Counted from the first letter of the stretch, positions 51,507-60,751 are shown. The stretch: DNA of 64,000 nt from Desulfocicer vacuolatum DSM 3385 (GCF_900176365.1 NZ_FWXY01000012.1:62001-126000); one strand, 5' to 3'. Notes: generated by a model not told the origin, from the sequence alone. A program made the numbers and translations.

Positions 51507-53258
51507 TCAGTCAACGGGAATACCCTTGGGATCCCATCCCCTGAGTTTGTAATAATCCTGAACCAGATAATTCATATCCGCTTCGGTGATGCCTTTACCG
51601 GTTTCAAGCTTTTCTTTTAAAAATCGCTTGGGCAATTGATCATCGGCCATGGTCAGCCCTTCCCTTAAGTTGAACCGCCGGGTATCATCGGTGATTCGGG
51701 CTGCCACAGCTTTAAGATCAGATTTGGAAAATTTTTCGCCGGTGGTCATTTCAAAAACAGCGGCCAACTCCTCCCAGGTATAAAAATCCCTGTAAAACCG
51801 ACAAAAGATAATGGCATCAAACAAAGTACATCGGTCCTCAAAATCAAGGAACATTTCAGCCTTGTCCTCCAGCTGATCCGGATCAATCATACCGGCCAGT
51901 TCAGGTTTATAAAAGGTGCTTCTCAAATGACAGGCCCCCCGGGGACTGATGGCATAGGCAAGGCCCATTCCCTTTAACACCCTGGGATCATATCCTGCCG
52001 GTTCAAGACCCTTGACATGGATGGCCACATCTTCCATATCCAGCTCCACACTGGCCGTTTTAATACCCTCGGCAATGAGGCCCCCCAATCCTTCCCTGCG
52101 GGCAATTTTATAAAGAAGATCTGCCACAACTTCGGCATCGCCATAGGGAAGATTTTCTTTTATTTTACCCCGTTGGGATGCTTCAATGGCAAGGGCCGCA
52201 AGGTTACCGGCACTCATGGTATCCATGCCCAGGCGATCGCAGATGTCGTTGAGCCACACAATGTCCTCAATGCTGTCAATCATGCAAAGACCGCCAAAGG
52301 CATAGATGGTTTCATATTCAGGACCTTCCAGCTGAAGCCCTTTGTGACGACCTTCTTTGACTGTGACAAATTTACCACACCCCATGAAGCAGGTTTTACA
52401 TGACCTTGGTTTGGGGTCCAGGCGCTCCTTCATGCTCTGGGCATTAATCTTTTCCCAGTGCTCGCATTTCCCCTTGGACCAGTATTTTGTGGGAAAGGCA
52501 CCGGCATTGTTTAAACCGGCCACCATCACAGGGGTTCCCTGGGTTCTGTAGGTATTTGTGGCCACATGATCCTTAAGTTCCCGGAGCATATCCTTTGCAT
52601 ATTTTTTAATTTTATCAGGATCATGAAATTCCCGTCGGCAAGATCCATGGAACACCATGGCTTTCACCTTTTTAGACCCCAAAACAGCCCCCATGCCGCA
52701 ACGTCCGGCCGATCGCCAATAATCGTTTTCCACCACGGCAAACCGCACCAGATTCTCTCCGGCAGGCCCGATGACCAAAGCGCCGCAGCCTTTGACACCG
52801 CACCGTTCCTTGACAAGGTCTTCGGTTTCATAACTCTCTTTTCCCCAAAGATCATCCGCATCGTGGAATTTAACCTCTGTATCAGAAATCTCCAGCCACA
52901 CAGGATGATCCGAGGCCCCCTTTAAAATCACAAAATCATATCCGGTACGACTCATGGAGATGGCAACGCTTCCCCCGGAATAGGATTCCCCATAAAAACC
53001 GGTGAGGGGCGATTTGGTGTAAATACCATACCGGCAACTGCCGTAAAGCCTGCTGTCCGTTGCAGGGCCAAGTCCCATGATAAAGCTGTTATCAGGGGAC
53101 AGGGCATCCACCTGGGGGGGATTATGTTCCAGCAGCAGCCTGGTTCCCAGACCTTTGCCGCCCATATATTGTTTAAGGACCTCTTCTTTAATGGGTTCTA
53201 TTGTCACTTCCTGACTGCTCACATCAATGATAATGAGACGCTTGAAAAAACCTTTCAT
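51507..53258 (-). CDS. aor: Aldehyde ferredoxin oxidoreductase (tungsten type)
   Basis: This 583-residue enzyme interconverts aldehydes and carboxylic acids using ferredoxin. The N-terminal domain has MGGKGLGTRLL and GSCRYGIYTKSPLTGFYGES. The [4Fe-4S] site is CKTCFMGC (about residue 290) plus a C-terminal Cys in IIFCRF. PAGYDPRVLKGMG and AISPRGACHLRST bind the pterin. AAGGAAG precedes the ATG. In an amino-acid-degrading setting AOR removes toxic aldehydes or recovers energy from them. A repeat block of ~190 bases lies between it and the aminotransferase gene upstream. Confidence 0.92.
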   Translation of the reverse strand: MKGFFKRLIIIDVSSQEVTIEPIKEEVLKQYMGGKGLGTRLLLEHNPPQVDALSPDNSFIMGLGPATDSRLYGSCRYGIYTKSPLTGFYGESYSGGSVAISMSRTGYDFVILKGASDHPVWLEISDTEVKFHDADDLWGKESYETEDLVKERCGVKGCGALVIGPAGENLVRFAVVENDYWRSAGRCGMGAVLGSKKVKAMVFHGSCRREFHDPDKIKKYAKDMLRELKDHVATNTYRTQGTPVMVAGLNNAGAFPTKYWSKGKCEHWEKINAQSMKERLDPKPRSCKTCFMGCGKFVTVKEGRHKGLQLEGPEYETIYAFGGLCMIDSIEDIVWLNDICDRLGMDTMSAGNLAALAIEASQRGKIKENLPYGDAEVVADLLYKIARREGLGGLIAEGIKTASVELDMEDVAIHVKGLEPAGYDPRVLKGMGLAYAISPRGACHLRSTFYKPELAGMIDPDQLEDKAEMFLDFEDRCTLFDAIIFCRFYRDFYTWEELAAVFEMTTGEKFSKSDLKAVAARITDDTRRFNLREGLTMADDQLPKRFLKEKLETGKGITEADMNYLVQDYYKLRGWDPKGIPVD

Positions 53259-53530
53259 AGTGCTTCCTTATCCGGTGAAAACCGGCTTTAGAGAATCCGC
53301 CGTTAGTAATCTGGCGTTCTTTAAAAAAATCACATTTTCTTGCCGTCCCATGGACCGGGCAAACGAAAAATCCAGAATGACGGACACCTTTATCATAATT
53401 TGGTGGGGGCAGGCATTATAACATCCCAGGACCCATTATTTCAAAAAAGGTATGGAGTGCCCCGTGTTGTAACCGAGTAAACGGGCTGGAGACCGATTCA
53501 TCAACCAACCGGCCCGTGATCTATTTTTTT

Positions 53531-53720
53531 TATGTGAAAAGGCAGCCTCCAAGGCAAGCTAAGGCAGAGCCGCCACCCGATGGGAAATAGGAACCGGACA
53601 ATTGAGCTGTCTACAGTTCCGGTGGGACCATTGCCCATCGAGGGGCGGCGGTATAATACCATTTTCAATTTTCTTTGTGGGCAGAACCGTATCAGAATGC
53701 GGTCTGCCCTTGAGGTTTAT
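53531..53720. repeat. Extended Z palindrome plus X hairpin
   Basis: Left flank AAGGCAGCCTCCAAGGCAAG matches, in reverse, the right flank of the copy at 1690-1860. The Z palindrome (53571-53650) is followed by GGTATAATACCATTTTCAAT and an X hairpin (TGTGGGCAGAACC ... GGTCTGCCC). It ends in the stop codon of the aminotransferase gene. Confidence 0.8.
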
Positions 53721-55024
53721 TTACAGACTTCTTCCAGACTTTCCTCAAGAATGGAAAGGCCCTTATCCAATTGCTCATCAGTGATAACAAAGGGCATCAG
53801 GGTTCGAATAACATTGCCAAAGTTACCGCAGGAAAGAACAATCAAGCCCTTGTCATAACAGATCTGGATCAATTTTTTGGCCTGTTCCGTGGCAGGCTCT
53901 TTGGTTTCTCTGTCTTTAACAAGTTCCAGGGCCAGCATGGGGCCCTTGCCCCTTACTTCACCAATGATTTCATGGGATTTCTGCATGGCGGTGAATCGTT
54001 CCCAAAGGGTTTCACCCAAGGCTTTGGAACGTTCCATTAATTTATCTTCAAATAAAACCTCAAGTACGGCAAGGGCTGCACTGCAGGAGATGGGATTACC
54101 GCTGTAAGTTCCACCAAGACCGCCGGCGTGGGGAACATCCATGATATCTTTTCGACCGGTTACGGCACTAAGCGGCATACCGCCTGCAAGGCTCTTGGCC
54201 TGGGTGACAAGATCCGGTTCAATACCCCAGTGCTCAATGGCAAGGAACTTACCGGTGCGACCGGCACCGGCCTGGACTTCATCAATGATAAGCATGATGC
54301 CGTATTTTTTACAAATTTCAGCAAGCTTAGGAAAGTATTCCGGCGGTGGTGTCACAAAACCGCCTTCTCCCTGAATGGGTTCTGCAATGACGGCTGCAGT
54401 GAAATCAGGATCCACGTTGGTGATGAAATATTCTTCAAGATAATCTGCACAATAAGTATTACACTGGGGACGCTTCAGACCAAAGGGGCAGCGATAGCAG
54501 TAGGGATAAGGCATGCGATAGATTTCCGGGGCAAAGGGGCCAAATCCATATTTGTAAGGTTTTACCTTACTTGTCAGGGACATGGTGAGCAGGGTCCTGC
54601 CATGGAAACCGTTTTCAAAACAGATAATGCCCGGACGTTTGGTGGCATATCTTGCAATTTTAACGGCATTTTCAACGGCTTCAGCACCACTGTTGGCAAA
54701 CATGGTCATCTTTTCAAAATCACCGGGAACCAGGTGGTTCAATTTATCAGCCAATTCCACATAGGAGTCATACATGCCCACGTGAAAACAGGTATGAATG
54801 AATTTGTCTGCCTGATCTTTTATGGCTGCCACCACCTTGGGATGACAATGCCCCACATTGTTGACACCGATGCCACCGGCAAAATCAATGAAATCACGAC
54901 CGTCAACATCGGTCATCACAGCACCGGATGCATGGCTGATAACAGCCGGAGTGATGTTGGCAGGTCCCTGGGGAACACTGTTTTTACGCATAGCCATAAA
55001 CCGATCATACTTTTCTGAACTCAT
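53717..55024 (-). CDS. gabT: Class III PLP aminotransferase (4-aminobutyrate transaminase-like)
   Basis: This 435-residue aminotransferase carries the PLP lysine in TQAKSLAGGMP and the family motif IIDEVQAGAGRTGK. It also has GFHGRT near residue 150 and EPIQGEGG. A Cys-rich loop (YPYCYRCPFGLKRPQCNTYC) in the middle is unusual but recurs in some anaerobes. Substrates could be GABA, ornithine, beta-alanine or similar omega-amino acids. The ATG at 55024 is preceded by GGGAGAT. Its last codons run into the X repeat, which supplies the stop. It is divergent from the TRAP operon. Confidence 0.88.
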   Translation of the reverse strand: MSSEKYDRFMAMRKNSVPQGPANITPAVISHASGAVMTDVDGRDFIDFAGGIGVNNVGHCHPKVVAAIKDQADKFIHTCFHVGMYDSYVELADKLNHLVPGDFEKMTMFANSGAEAVENAVKIARYATKRPGIICFENGFHGRTLLTMSLTSKVKPYKYGFGPFAPEIYRMPYPYCYRCPFGLKRPQCNTYCADYLEEYFITNVDPDFTAAVIAEPIQGEGGFVTPPPEYFPKLAEICKKYGIMLIIDEVQAGAGRTGKFLAIEHWGIEPDLVTQAKSLAGGMPLSAVTGRKDIMDVPHAGGLGGTYSGNPISCSAALAVLEVLFEDKLMERSKALGETLWERFTAMQKSHEIIGEVRGKGPMLALELVKDRETKEPATEQAKKLIQICYDKGLIVLSCGNFGNVIRTLMPFVITDEQLDKGLSILEESLEEVCK

Positions 55025-55412
55025 GTTATTTATCTCCCATACTGAATTAATGATCAATGACACATTTTGTGGGCCGATGGCATGGAAATTAAGATCAACA
55101 CACAAAACCTGTCATCGAGTGAAAATAATGATGCAATTGTGGGACGTTGTCATCCAGCGATAACATATCTCAGGGAAGTCATTGGACTTACCCAAACGAA
55201 TGTCGTTTTGTTAACGATAAAAGCAAAAAAGATGCCATATGAGATATAATAATATTCTCGATTAAAGACGGGTCCGCCCGTGGGCGGTATATGGCATATA
55301 TAGCTGTAATCATCCCATATATGAAGAGCCAAAACATATAATTTCGTTAGAAAGGGAAAGGAGAGCGAAGAATCAACAAAATAATAATGATTCCTGTTTT
55401 GGCGAAAAAACA

Positions 55413-55444
55413 ATGCGCATTTGCATAAAAATGCAATTTTGCAT
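55413..55444. promoter_or_regulatory. Two upstream activator sites (14-base palindromes)
   Basis: ATGCGCATTTGCAT (55413-55426) and ATGCAATTTTGCAT (55431-55444), 18 bases centre to centre. Both are of the form ATGCA-N4-TGCAT. Confidence 0.6.
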
Positions 55445-55556
55445 ATACAAAAAGAAAAATCCCGCCACAAACGAACAAATAATCTGTAATTAATAAACGT
55501 TATGATTTGAAAAATAATTTCGTATGCCTGGGAGAGGATGGAATCAATAAAATAAT

Positions 55557-55570
55557 ATGCAATTATGCAT
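55557..55570. promoter_or_regulatory. Third upstream activator site
   Basis: ATGCAATTATGCAT differs from the site at 55431 at one position only. It is about 90-100 bases upstream of the -24 element, the normal distance for enhancer sites. Confidence 0.6.
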
Positions 55571-55645
55571 ATATAAACATCTTCACATAAAACATTTCTC
55601 GATCTAAAACGCCTGTAAATAAAGATCCTGCTGCTAAAAACAATA

Positions 55646-55662
55646 TGGTATATAGCTTGCAT
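55646..55662 (+). promoter_or_regulatory. Sigma-54 (-24/-12) promoter for dctPQM
   Basis: TGGTATATAGCTTGCAT: GG and GC are exactly ten bases apart, with the TTGCA -12 block. The transcript would start near 55673 and the dctP ATG is at 55787. Upstream palindromes fit an enhancer-binding activator. Confidence 0.7.
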
Positions 55663-55786
55663 AAGAAGCATGTACTTAGGCCATCGACCATGGTTAATGC
55701 AATGTGCCGGTCAAAAGGCAGGAATCCCACAGGCAAAACAACCTTGGTCACTGACTCAAAACAATTTAAAAGGGAGAAGAAACACC

Positions 55787-56842
55787 ATGTTAAAACGGCG
55801 AATAAATCTTTTTTTGAGAAATACTCTCTTCGCTATGATGCTTTCTATCATTATAACCGGATTTGGCACAGGATTTGTAAATGACGCCCATGCCGCGAAA
55901 AAATTCAAATTCACCATGCAAAATATGTTTTCCCTGAACCATCCCATCACCGTTGCCGTGGCAAAGATGGCAAAAGAAGTAAAAAAGAACACCAACGGAC
56001 AGGTTATCATCCAGGTGCTTCCCTCCGGCGCCCTCATAAAAGGCCCCAACATTTTTGAAACTGTTGGAAACGGTGCCATTGACATGGGTACCACCTGTTC
56101 CTGCTACCATGGCGGCATCCTTCCCGTTGCAGCCACTGCCTTTGCCCTTCCCGGTGATCCCAGGGGTGTTGATCAGATCCTTGAATTCATCTACGACGAA
56201 GAGGTCTTAAAATTTTACAGGGATGCATATGCCAAGGTCAATGTGTTCTACGGTGCGCCCCTTGTCATGGACGGTTATACCATCGTCTCCAAAGAACCCA
56301 TCACTTCCTGGGAAGACTTAAGCAAGCTTAAGGTTCGCGCTTCCGGTACCATTGCCAAAACCCTCCAGAAAATGGAAGTTCCCACGGTATTCATTCCTTT
56401 TTCTGAAATCTATGTGGCCCTTTCCAGAGGTACCATTGATGCTGAAATCAGTGGCAGTCATACGGAAAGTTACCTGGCAAAAACCTTTGAGGTTGCAAAA
56501 TATCAGACAGTTCCCGATATTTCCGGTGCCCAGAACTGTGAAGTGATCATTAACCAGGATCGCTGGAATGAACTTCCTGAAAACCTGCAGGTTGCCTTTG
56601 AAAAAGAACTCAAAGCATGTTCCACACATGTAGCAGCCCTTTTTGCTGCCGAGAATCAGGTGGTCAGAGAGAAAATGGAAGCCCAGGGTGCTGAGTATGT
56701 TGAACTTCCCCAGGACGTTGTGAAAAAATGGATCTCAACGGCTGTGAGCATGTGGGATGAAGATCTTTCCAAGGATGAACTGTCTGCCCAGTACATCCAG
56801 CTTGTTAAAAAAGATCTTAAAAAGAGAGGCTACGACCTGTAA
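55787..56842 (+). CDS. dctP: TRAP transporter substrate-binding protein (DctP family)
   Basis: This 351-residue periplasmic binding protein has a signal peptide (FLRNTLFAMMLSIIITGFG ... AHA, cut near residue 37). The mature part shows MQNMFSLNHPITVAVAKMAK, LKVRASGTIAKTLQKM with the carboxylate-binding Arg, and FSEIYVALSRGTIDAEISG. It captures an organic or amino acid for the DctQM membrane pair. The ATG at 55787 has AGGGAGA upstream. A hairpin follows the stop at 56854-56875, which would make the membrane subunits less abundant than the binding protein. Confidence 0.92.
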   Translation: MLKRRINLFLRNTLFAMMLSIIITGFGTGFVNDAHAAKKFKFTMQNMFSLNHPITVAVAKMAKEVKKNTNGQVIIQVLPSGALIKGPNIFETVGNGAIDMGTTCSCYHGGILPVAATAFALPGDPRGVDQILEFIYDEEVLKFYRDAYAKVNVFYGAPLVMDGYTIVSKEPITSWEDLSKLKVRASGTIAKTLQKMEVPTVFIPFSEIYVALSRGTIDAEISGSHTESYLAKTFEVAKYQTVPDISGAQNCEVIINQDRWNELPENLQVAFEKELKACSTHVAALFAAENQVVREKMEAQGAEYVELPQDVVKKWISTAVSMWDEDLSKDELSAQYIQLVKKDLKKRGYDL

Positions 56843-56853
56843 ATTTCAGTTGC

Positions 56854-56875
56854 GACCTTTCCCACGGGAAAGGTC
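56854..56875 (+). terminator. Attenuating hairpin between dctP and dctQ
   Basis: GACCTTTCCC-AC-GGGAAAGGTC followed by AGTTTT. Partial read-through would reach dctQM 240 bases on. Confidence 0.55.
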
Positions 56876-57116
56876 AGTTTTACGAAAATGTCAGGGGCAG
56901 GCCCCGGGTCTGTCCCTTTGCAAGGGAGATCTCATATATTTTTTCCCCGGCTGACAACATTTCATTTTTCATTACACAGGTTAATTTGTCATATTTTCCC
57001 CGGCCATTGCCTGTCATTACCGGGAAATATCATTTTCATCTCTTATTTCTGAATTTTATAATACTTTTAAAATCAGAAACGCCCTTGGTTCTGGCTTGGC
57101 CAGGTTAGGATTCACT

Positions 57117-57626
57117 ATGCTACTTTTAAAAAAATTCATCAATATCATTGAAAAGATAAATGAGGCCATGGGAAAAGGTGCCAGTTATCTGATCTTTGTA
57201 TTTATGACTCTCATGGTTTACGAAGTCATCGCCCGTTACTTTTTTGCAAGCCCCACCATCTGGGTCCACGAAATATGCGGCCAGCTTTTCGCAGGCTATG
57301 TCGCCCTCACCGGCGGATGGGTTCTTCTGGAAAAAGGTCATGTGGCTGTTGATATTATTTACCAGCATTTCCCCAAATCCGGAAAACTTTTCGCAGACAT
57401 TCTCGTATCCTTTGTGGGATTTTTCATGTTTTCTATTCTTTTCTGGCAGGGATACAAATTTGCCTGGCACGCAGTTATAACGAATCAGCACTCACACACC
57501 ATATTTGGCCCTCCCATGTGGCCGGTGAAAATGATGATTCCCGCAGGCGCATTGTTTTTTCTTTTACAGCTCACAGCTGATTTGGCAAAAACCATTGTCA
57601 AACACCAGGAAAGGAGTGTTCGATGA
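57117..57626 (+). CDS. dctQ: TRAP transporter small membrane subunit
   Basis: This 169-residue DctQ protein has four membrane helices; the second and third flank the conserved IWVHEICGQLFAGYVALTGG and LEKGHVAVD. It links binding protein and DctM in the Na+-coupled transporter. The ATG at 57117 is chosen by AGGA six bases upstream, giving LLLKKFINIIEKINEAMGKG. It overlaps dctM by ATGA. Confidence 0.9.
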   Translation: MLLLKKFINIIEKINEAMGKGASYLIFVFMTLMVYEVIARYFFASPTIWVHEICGQLFAGYVALTGGWVLLEKGHVAVDIIYQHFPKSGKLFADILVSFVGFFMFSILFWQGYKFAWHAVITNQHSHTIFGPPMWPVKMMIPAGALFFLLQLTADLAKTIVKHQERSVR

Positions 57627-58945
57627 ATCCCGGTTTAATAGTAGCTCTCATGTTCCTTGCCGTCATTGTTCTTTTTATTTTGAGAACACCGGTGGCCTTT
57701 ACCCTGGGTGTGGTGGGTATTGGATTTCTCCTGCTCCTTAACGGGCCGCGATTCCTTATGATGCTGCCGCCGGCCATCCTTGAAACCATGACCAGTATCA
57801 TCCTCCTGGCCATTCCATTATTTATTTTCATTGGGTGCATGCTGGAAAAGTCAGGCATTGCCGATGAAATTTTTGAAATGATCTATAAATGGCTGGGACC
57901 TGTGCCCGGCGGCCTTGCCATTGGTACGGTTTTTATCTGTGTGATATTTGCCGCCATGGTGGGCGTTGTGGGAGCCGCAACGGTGACCATGGGCCTCATC
58001 GCCCTTCCGGCCATGCTGAAACGAAATTACAAATCCACCCTGGCCATTGGATGTATTTCCGGTGGAGGTGCATTGGGATTTTTAATTCCCCCCAGTGTTA
58101 CCATGATTGTTTATGCCTCTTTGTCTAACCTTTCCATTGGTAAAATGTTTCTGGCAGGGGTGATTCCGGGCTTTCTTCTGGCCGGTCTTTTCATGTCCTA
58201 TATTCTCATCAGAAGTCTTCTTGATCCCACCCTGGCGCCGCCCATTCCTGTGGAAGAACGGGCCACCTGGGCAGAAAAATTTGCCTCCATTAAAAATCTT
58301 GCCATGCCCTTTGTATTGATTTTTTCCATCATGGGCACCATTTTTTCCGGTCTTGCCACCCCCACGGAAGCGGCTGCTGTGGGTGCTTTTGTCTCCATGG
58401 GTATTGTGCTGATCCGGGAAAAATCAGCTAAGAAGACCATGAAAGTGGTCACCGATGCCGCAGAAAAAACAGCTCTTTTAACCAGCATGGTATTGTGGAT
58501 TATCATTGGATGTCTTGCATTCTCTGCCGTGGTCAATACACTGGGGCTGCCGCTTTTATTAAAAGATTTCATTGATGCCCTTGGTATCAACCGATGGGTG
58601 GTTCTTGTTGCCATGCAGCTTAGTTTTTTCATGCTGGGTATGGTTATGGATGATTTGCCCATTATCATGATCACCGTACCCATCTATGTGCCCCTGGTCA
58701 CCCTGCTGGGATTTGATCCGCTGTGGTTTGGTATTCTCTTTATTGTGAATATGCAGATGGCCTACCTGACACCGCCCTTTGGATTTGTCCTCTTTTACAT
58801 GAAAGGAGTGGTGCCCCCCCATATTACCATGGGGGATATTTACCGGTCGGTGTGGCCTTTTATAGGTCTTCAGGCCCTTTGTCTTTTGATCATTATTTTC
58901 TTTCCCCAGGTTGTTTTGTGGCTTCCTTCTGTGGTGGGGATGTAA
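57623..58945 (+). CDS. dctM: TRAP transporter large membrane subunit
   Basis: This 440-residue integral subunit has about twelve helices and forms the transport path. It shows PLFIFIGCMLEKSGIADEIF, GGGALGFLIPPSVTMIVYA and the late YLTPPFGFVLFYMKG, all typical of DctM. It is coupled to dctQ by a four-base overlap. The operon ends in the strong terminator at 58993. Confidence 0.94.
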   Translation: MNPGLIVALMFLAVIVLFILRTPVAFTLGVVGIGFLLLLNGPRFLMMLPPAILETMTSIILLAIPLFIFIGCMLEKSGIADEIFEMIYKWLGPVPGGLAIGTVFICVIFAAMVGVVGAATVTMGLIALPAMLKRNYKSTLAIGCISGGGALGFLIPPSVTMIVYASLSNLSIGKMFLAGVIPGFLLAGLFMSYILIRSLLDPTLAPPIPVEERATWAEKFASIKNLAMPFVLIFSIMGTIFSGLATPTEAAAVGAFVSMGIVLIREKSAKKTMKVVTDAAEKTALLTSMVLWIIIGCLAFSAVVNTLGLPLLLKDFIDALGINRWVVLVAMQLSFFMLGMVMDDLPIIMITVPIYVPLVTLLGFDPLWFGILFIVNMQMAYLTPPFGFVLFYMKGVVPPHITMGDIYRSVWPFIGLQALCLLIIIFFPQVVLWLPSVVGM

Positions 58946-58992
58946 AGTTGCCTGTCATTTAAAAAAACAAACGTTTTCATTTTTTTCAGCAC

Positions 58993-59037
58993 AAAAAAGC
59001 CGCTGCATCACCTTCTCTGGTGATGCAGCGGCTTTTT
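58993..59037. terminator. Bidirectional terminator after dctM
   Basis: AAAAAGCCGCTGCATCACC pairs perfectly with GGTGATGCAGCGGCTTTTT around TTCTCT. It also serves the converging GNAT gene. Confidence 0.92.
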
Positions 59038-59089
59038 CAACATGAATGGATTATGTTATGGGCTGGGCAATGTAAGCGTCCATGCCGGT

Positions 59090-59497
59090 TCAATGATCAT
59101 TGCCTTGATAAATCCACATGGGCACTGTTCCACCGGCCCTTTTAAATCCGCATTTTTCATAAAAAGTAACGGCATCACCATCTGACGTGAGCATTTGTTG
59201 GTGAAAATCGGCATATTTTTCCTGAAGAACTGACATCATTTTTCCACCAACACCCTTACCTTGAAAGTCGGGGTGAACCAGCATATGGGGATAATAAACA
59301 ACCAGACATCCATCGGAAATGGCATTGGCAATTCCCACCAGTTTCTCCCCTACCCATGCAGAAACAAGGGTATGGGAATTGGTCAAACCCTGATACAACA
59401 AGTCTGGTTTTTCTGCCGATGACCATTTATTCTTTATGTAAAGGTCCATGAGTTGATCTCTTGGGATGTCCCGTGATTCCGTGATAATTATTTCCAT
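59090..59497 (-). CDS. GNAT-family N-acetyltransferase
   Basis: This 135-residue acetyltransferase has the acetyl-CoA loop VHPDFQGKGVGGKMM (residues ~76-90, Q/RxxGxG/A signature). It ends in the usual YEKCGFKRAG. The family acetylates small amines or protein N-termini; the substrate is not predictable. GGAGG lies about 13 bases before the ATG. It is a single gene. Confidence 0.88.
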   Translation of the reverse strand: MEIIITESRDIPRDQLMDLYIKNKWSSAEKPDLLYQGLTNSHTLVSAWVGEKLVGIANAISDGCLVVYYPHMLVHPDFQGKGVGGKMMSVLQEKYADFHQQMLTSDGDAVTFYEKCGFKRAGGTVPMWIYQGNDH

Positions 59498-59571
59498 TGT
59501 TTAACAGTCAGCCTCCTTTTTATTATTTTTCAAAGCTTTGCAAAATACCGGAACATCTTTTCTGAACATTG

Positions 59572-59625
59572 TCAAGGAAATCATTCGGTGCTTTGCAGAT
59601 CCAGCAAAGGCGTATGATTCCTTGA
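59572..59625. other. Long imperfect inverted repeat in the GNAT / kinase-like gap
   Basis: TCAAGGAAATCATTCGGTGC TTTGC (59572-59596) pairs with GCAAAGGCGTATGATTCC TTGA (59604-59625) around AGATCCA. It could fold into one long hairpin. It has no T run and is not an X, Y or Z module. The rest of 59498-59905 has no gene. Confidence 0.5.
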
Positions 59626-59905
59626 AATTTCTGAAAAAATTCAAACAAAAATCAAGGAACGTGTGAGATCTTTTGCTGTCAAATTATTTTATAAAACTAC
59701 ATTGTAGCGCTTGACTTTTATATGAGCTGAATTAATTTGATGCCCGCAGTATTAAGACCGACGCCACCGGCCCACCTTTTTGAGTCTCTGACGCCTTTTT
59801 CATTGAACCCTTAATTCATAATCCAGGTTCTGGCTATATTCCAGATACTTGGTGTTGTTTTATGGTTTTAAGCTTACTTTTTTAATACCACCATGGAGGA
59901 GACCT

Positions 59906-60751
59906 ATGGCTGTTATTACCCTTTCCAGAGATATTTGCAGTAAAGGCGCATTAATTGCGGAGGAAGTTGCCCGGGAACTGAACTATGAATGTATTTCCCG
60001 AAAAATTCTCATGGAAGCATCAGATCAATTTAATATTCCGGAAGTACAATTTGCAAAGGCCATCCATGATGGACCGTCTGTATTTGAAAAAATTTTCCAC
60101 GGTAAAGAAAAATACATTGCTTTTTTCCAGGCAGCCCTTTTGAACCATGTTAAAAAAAATAATGTGGTCTACCATGGACTGGGGGGGCAATTTTTCCTAA
60201 AAGGGATTCCCCATGTCCTGAAAACCCGGGTTATCATGGGTATGGACGCCAGGGCAGAAGAAAAGGCCCGGGAGGAGAATATCTCAAAAACATCGGCCCG
60301 CAGACTTCTTGCCAAGGATGATAAGGAACGATACAATTGGGGAATGCATGTGTACGGTGTTAATACGGGAAGCAATGATTTGTATGACCTTGTATTGCAT
60401 CTTGATCATCTGACAGTATCTGATTGTGTATCACTGATTTGCAAAACAGCACAAAGCAACACCTTTTGCCCCACCCCTGAGTCCCAGGCACATATGGCAG
60501 ATCTGGCCCTGGCCGCAAGGATTAAGGCCACCCTTATCGCAAATTATGCCAACATAGGGATAACTTCTTCCAATGGCCGGGTCAGCATTCATGTAAATGA
60601 GCTTGTGGATAATCCAGCCGGAACAAAACAAAAAATTCAAGATTGCATGGCCCATATTTCCGGCATTGAAAGTCTGAGCATTCACGTAAAATCGAATCTT
60701 ATTCGATCGCCTTTTCACAATTCTTCTCCATCCATGCGTCACAGTGCATAG
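59906..60751 (+). CDS. Cytidylate kinase-like protein with C-terminal BON domain
   Basis: This 281-residue protein has an N-terminal P-loop-like kinase domain (MAVITLSRDICSKGALIAEE, then ECISRKILMEASDQF). Its nucleotide loop lacks the normal GxxGxG (SRDICSKGA), so catalysis is doubtful. Residues ~200-270 (LAARIKATLIANYANIGITS, then VSIHVNELVDNP) resemble a BON domain, which binds membranes or other ligands. The ATG at 59906 is set by GGAGGAGACC directly upstream. It is related in fold to the protein at 19042-19728. The fusion is unusual. Confidence 0.75.
   Translation: MAVITLSRDICSKGALIAEEVARELNYECISRKILMEASDQFNIPEVQFAKAIHDGPSVFEKIFHGKEKYIAFFQAALLNHVKKNNVVYHGLGGQFFLKGIPHVLKTRVIMGMDARAEEKAREENISKTSARRLLAKDDKERYNWGMHVYGVNTGSNDLYDLVLHLDHLTVSDCVSLICKTAQSNTFCPTPESQAHMADLALAARIKATLIANYANIGITSSNGRVSIHVNELVDNPAGTKQKIQDCMAHISGIESLSIHVKSNLIRSPFHNSSPSMRHSA

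Larger units (their letters stand above)
55025..55786 (+). other. Divergent regulatory region between aminotransferase and TRAP genes
   Basis: 762 bases, strongly A+T-rich. It holds a half X repeat (GGGTCCGCCCGTGGGCGG, 55265-55282), three 14-base ATGCA palindromes and the sigma-54 promoter of dctP, listed separately. Frames in this stretch are chance. Confidence 0.7.

Noticed and set aside
55250-55320. Possible minus-strand sigma-54 promoter for the aminotransferase
   Set aside because: GG and GC have the right spacing (TGGGAT-N5-CAGCT), but the -12 block is poor; not strong enough to list.
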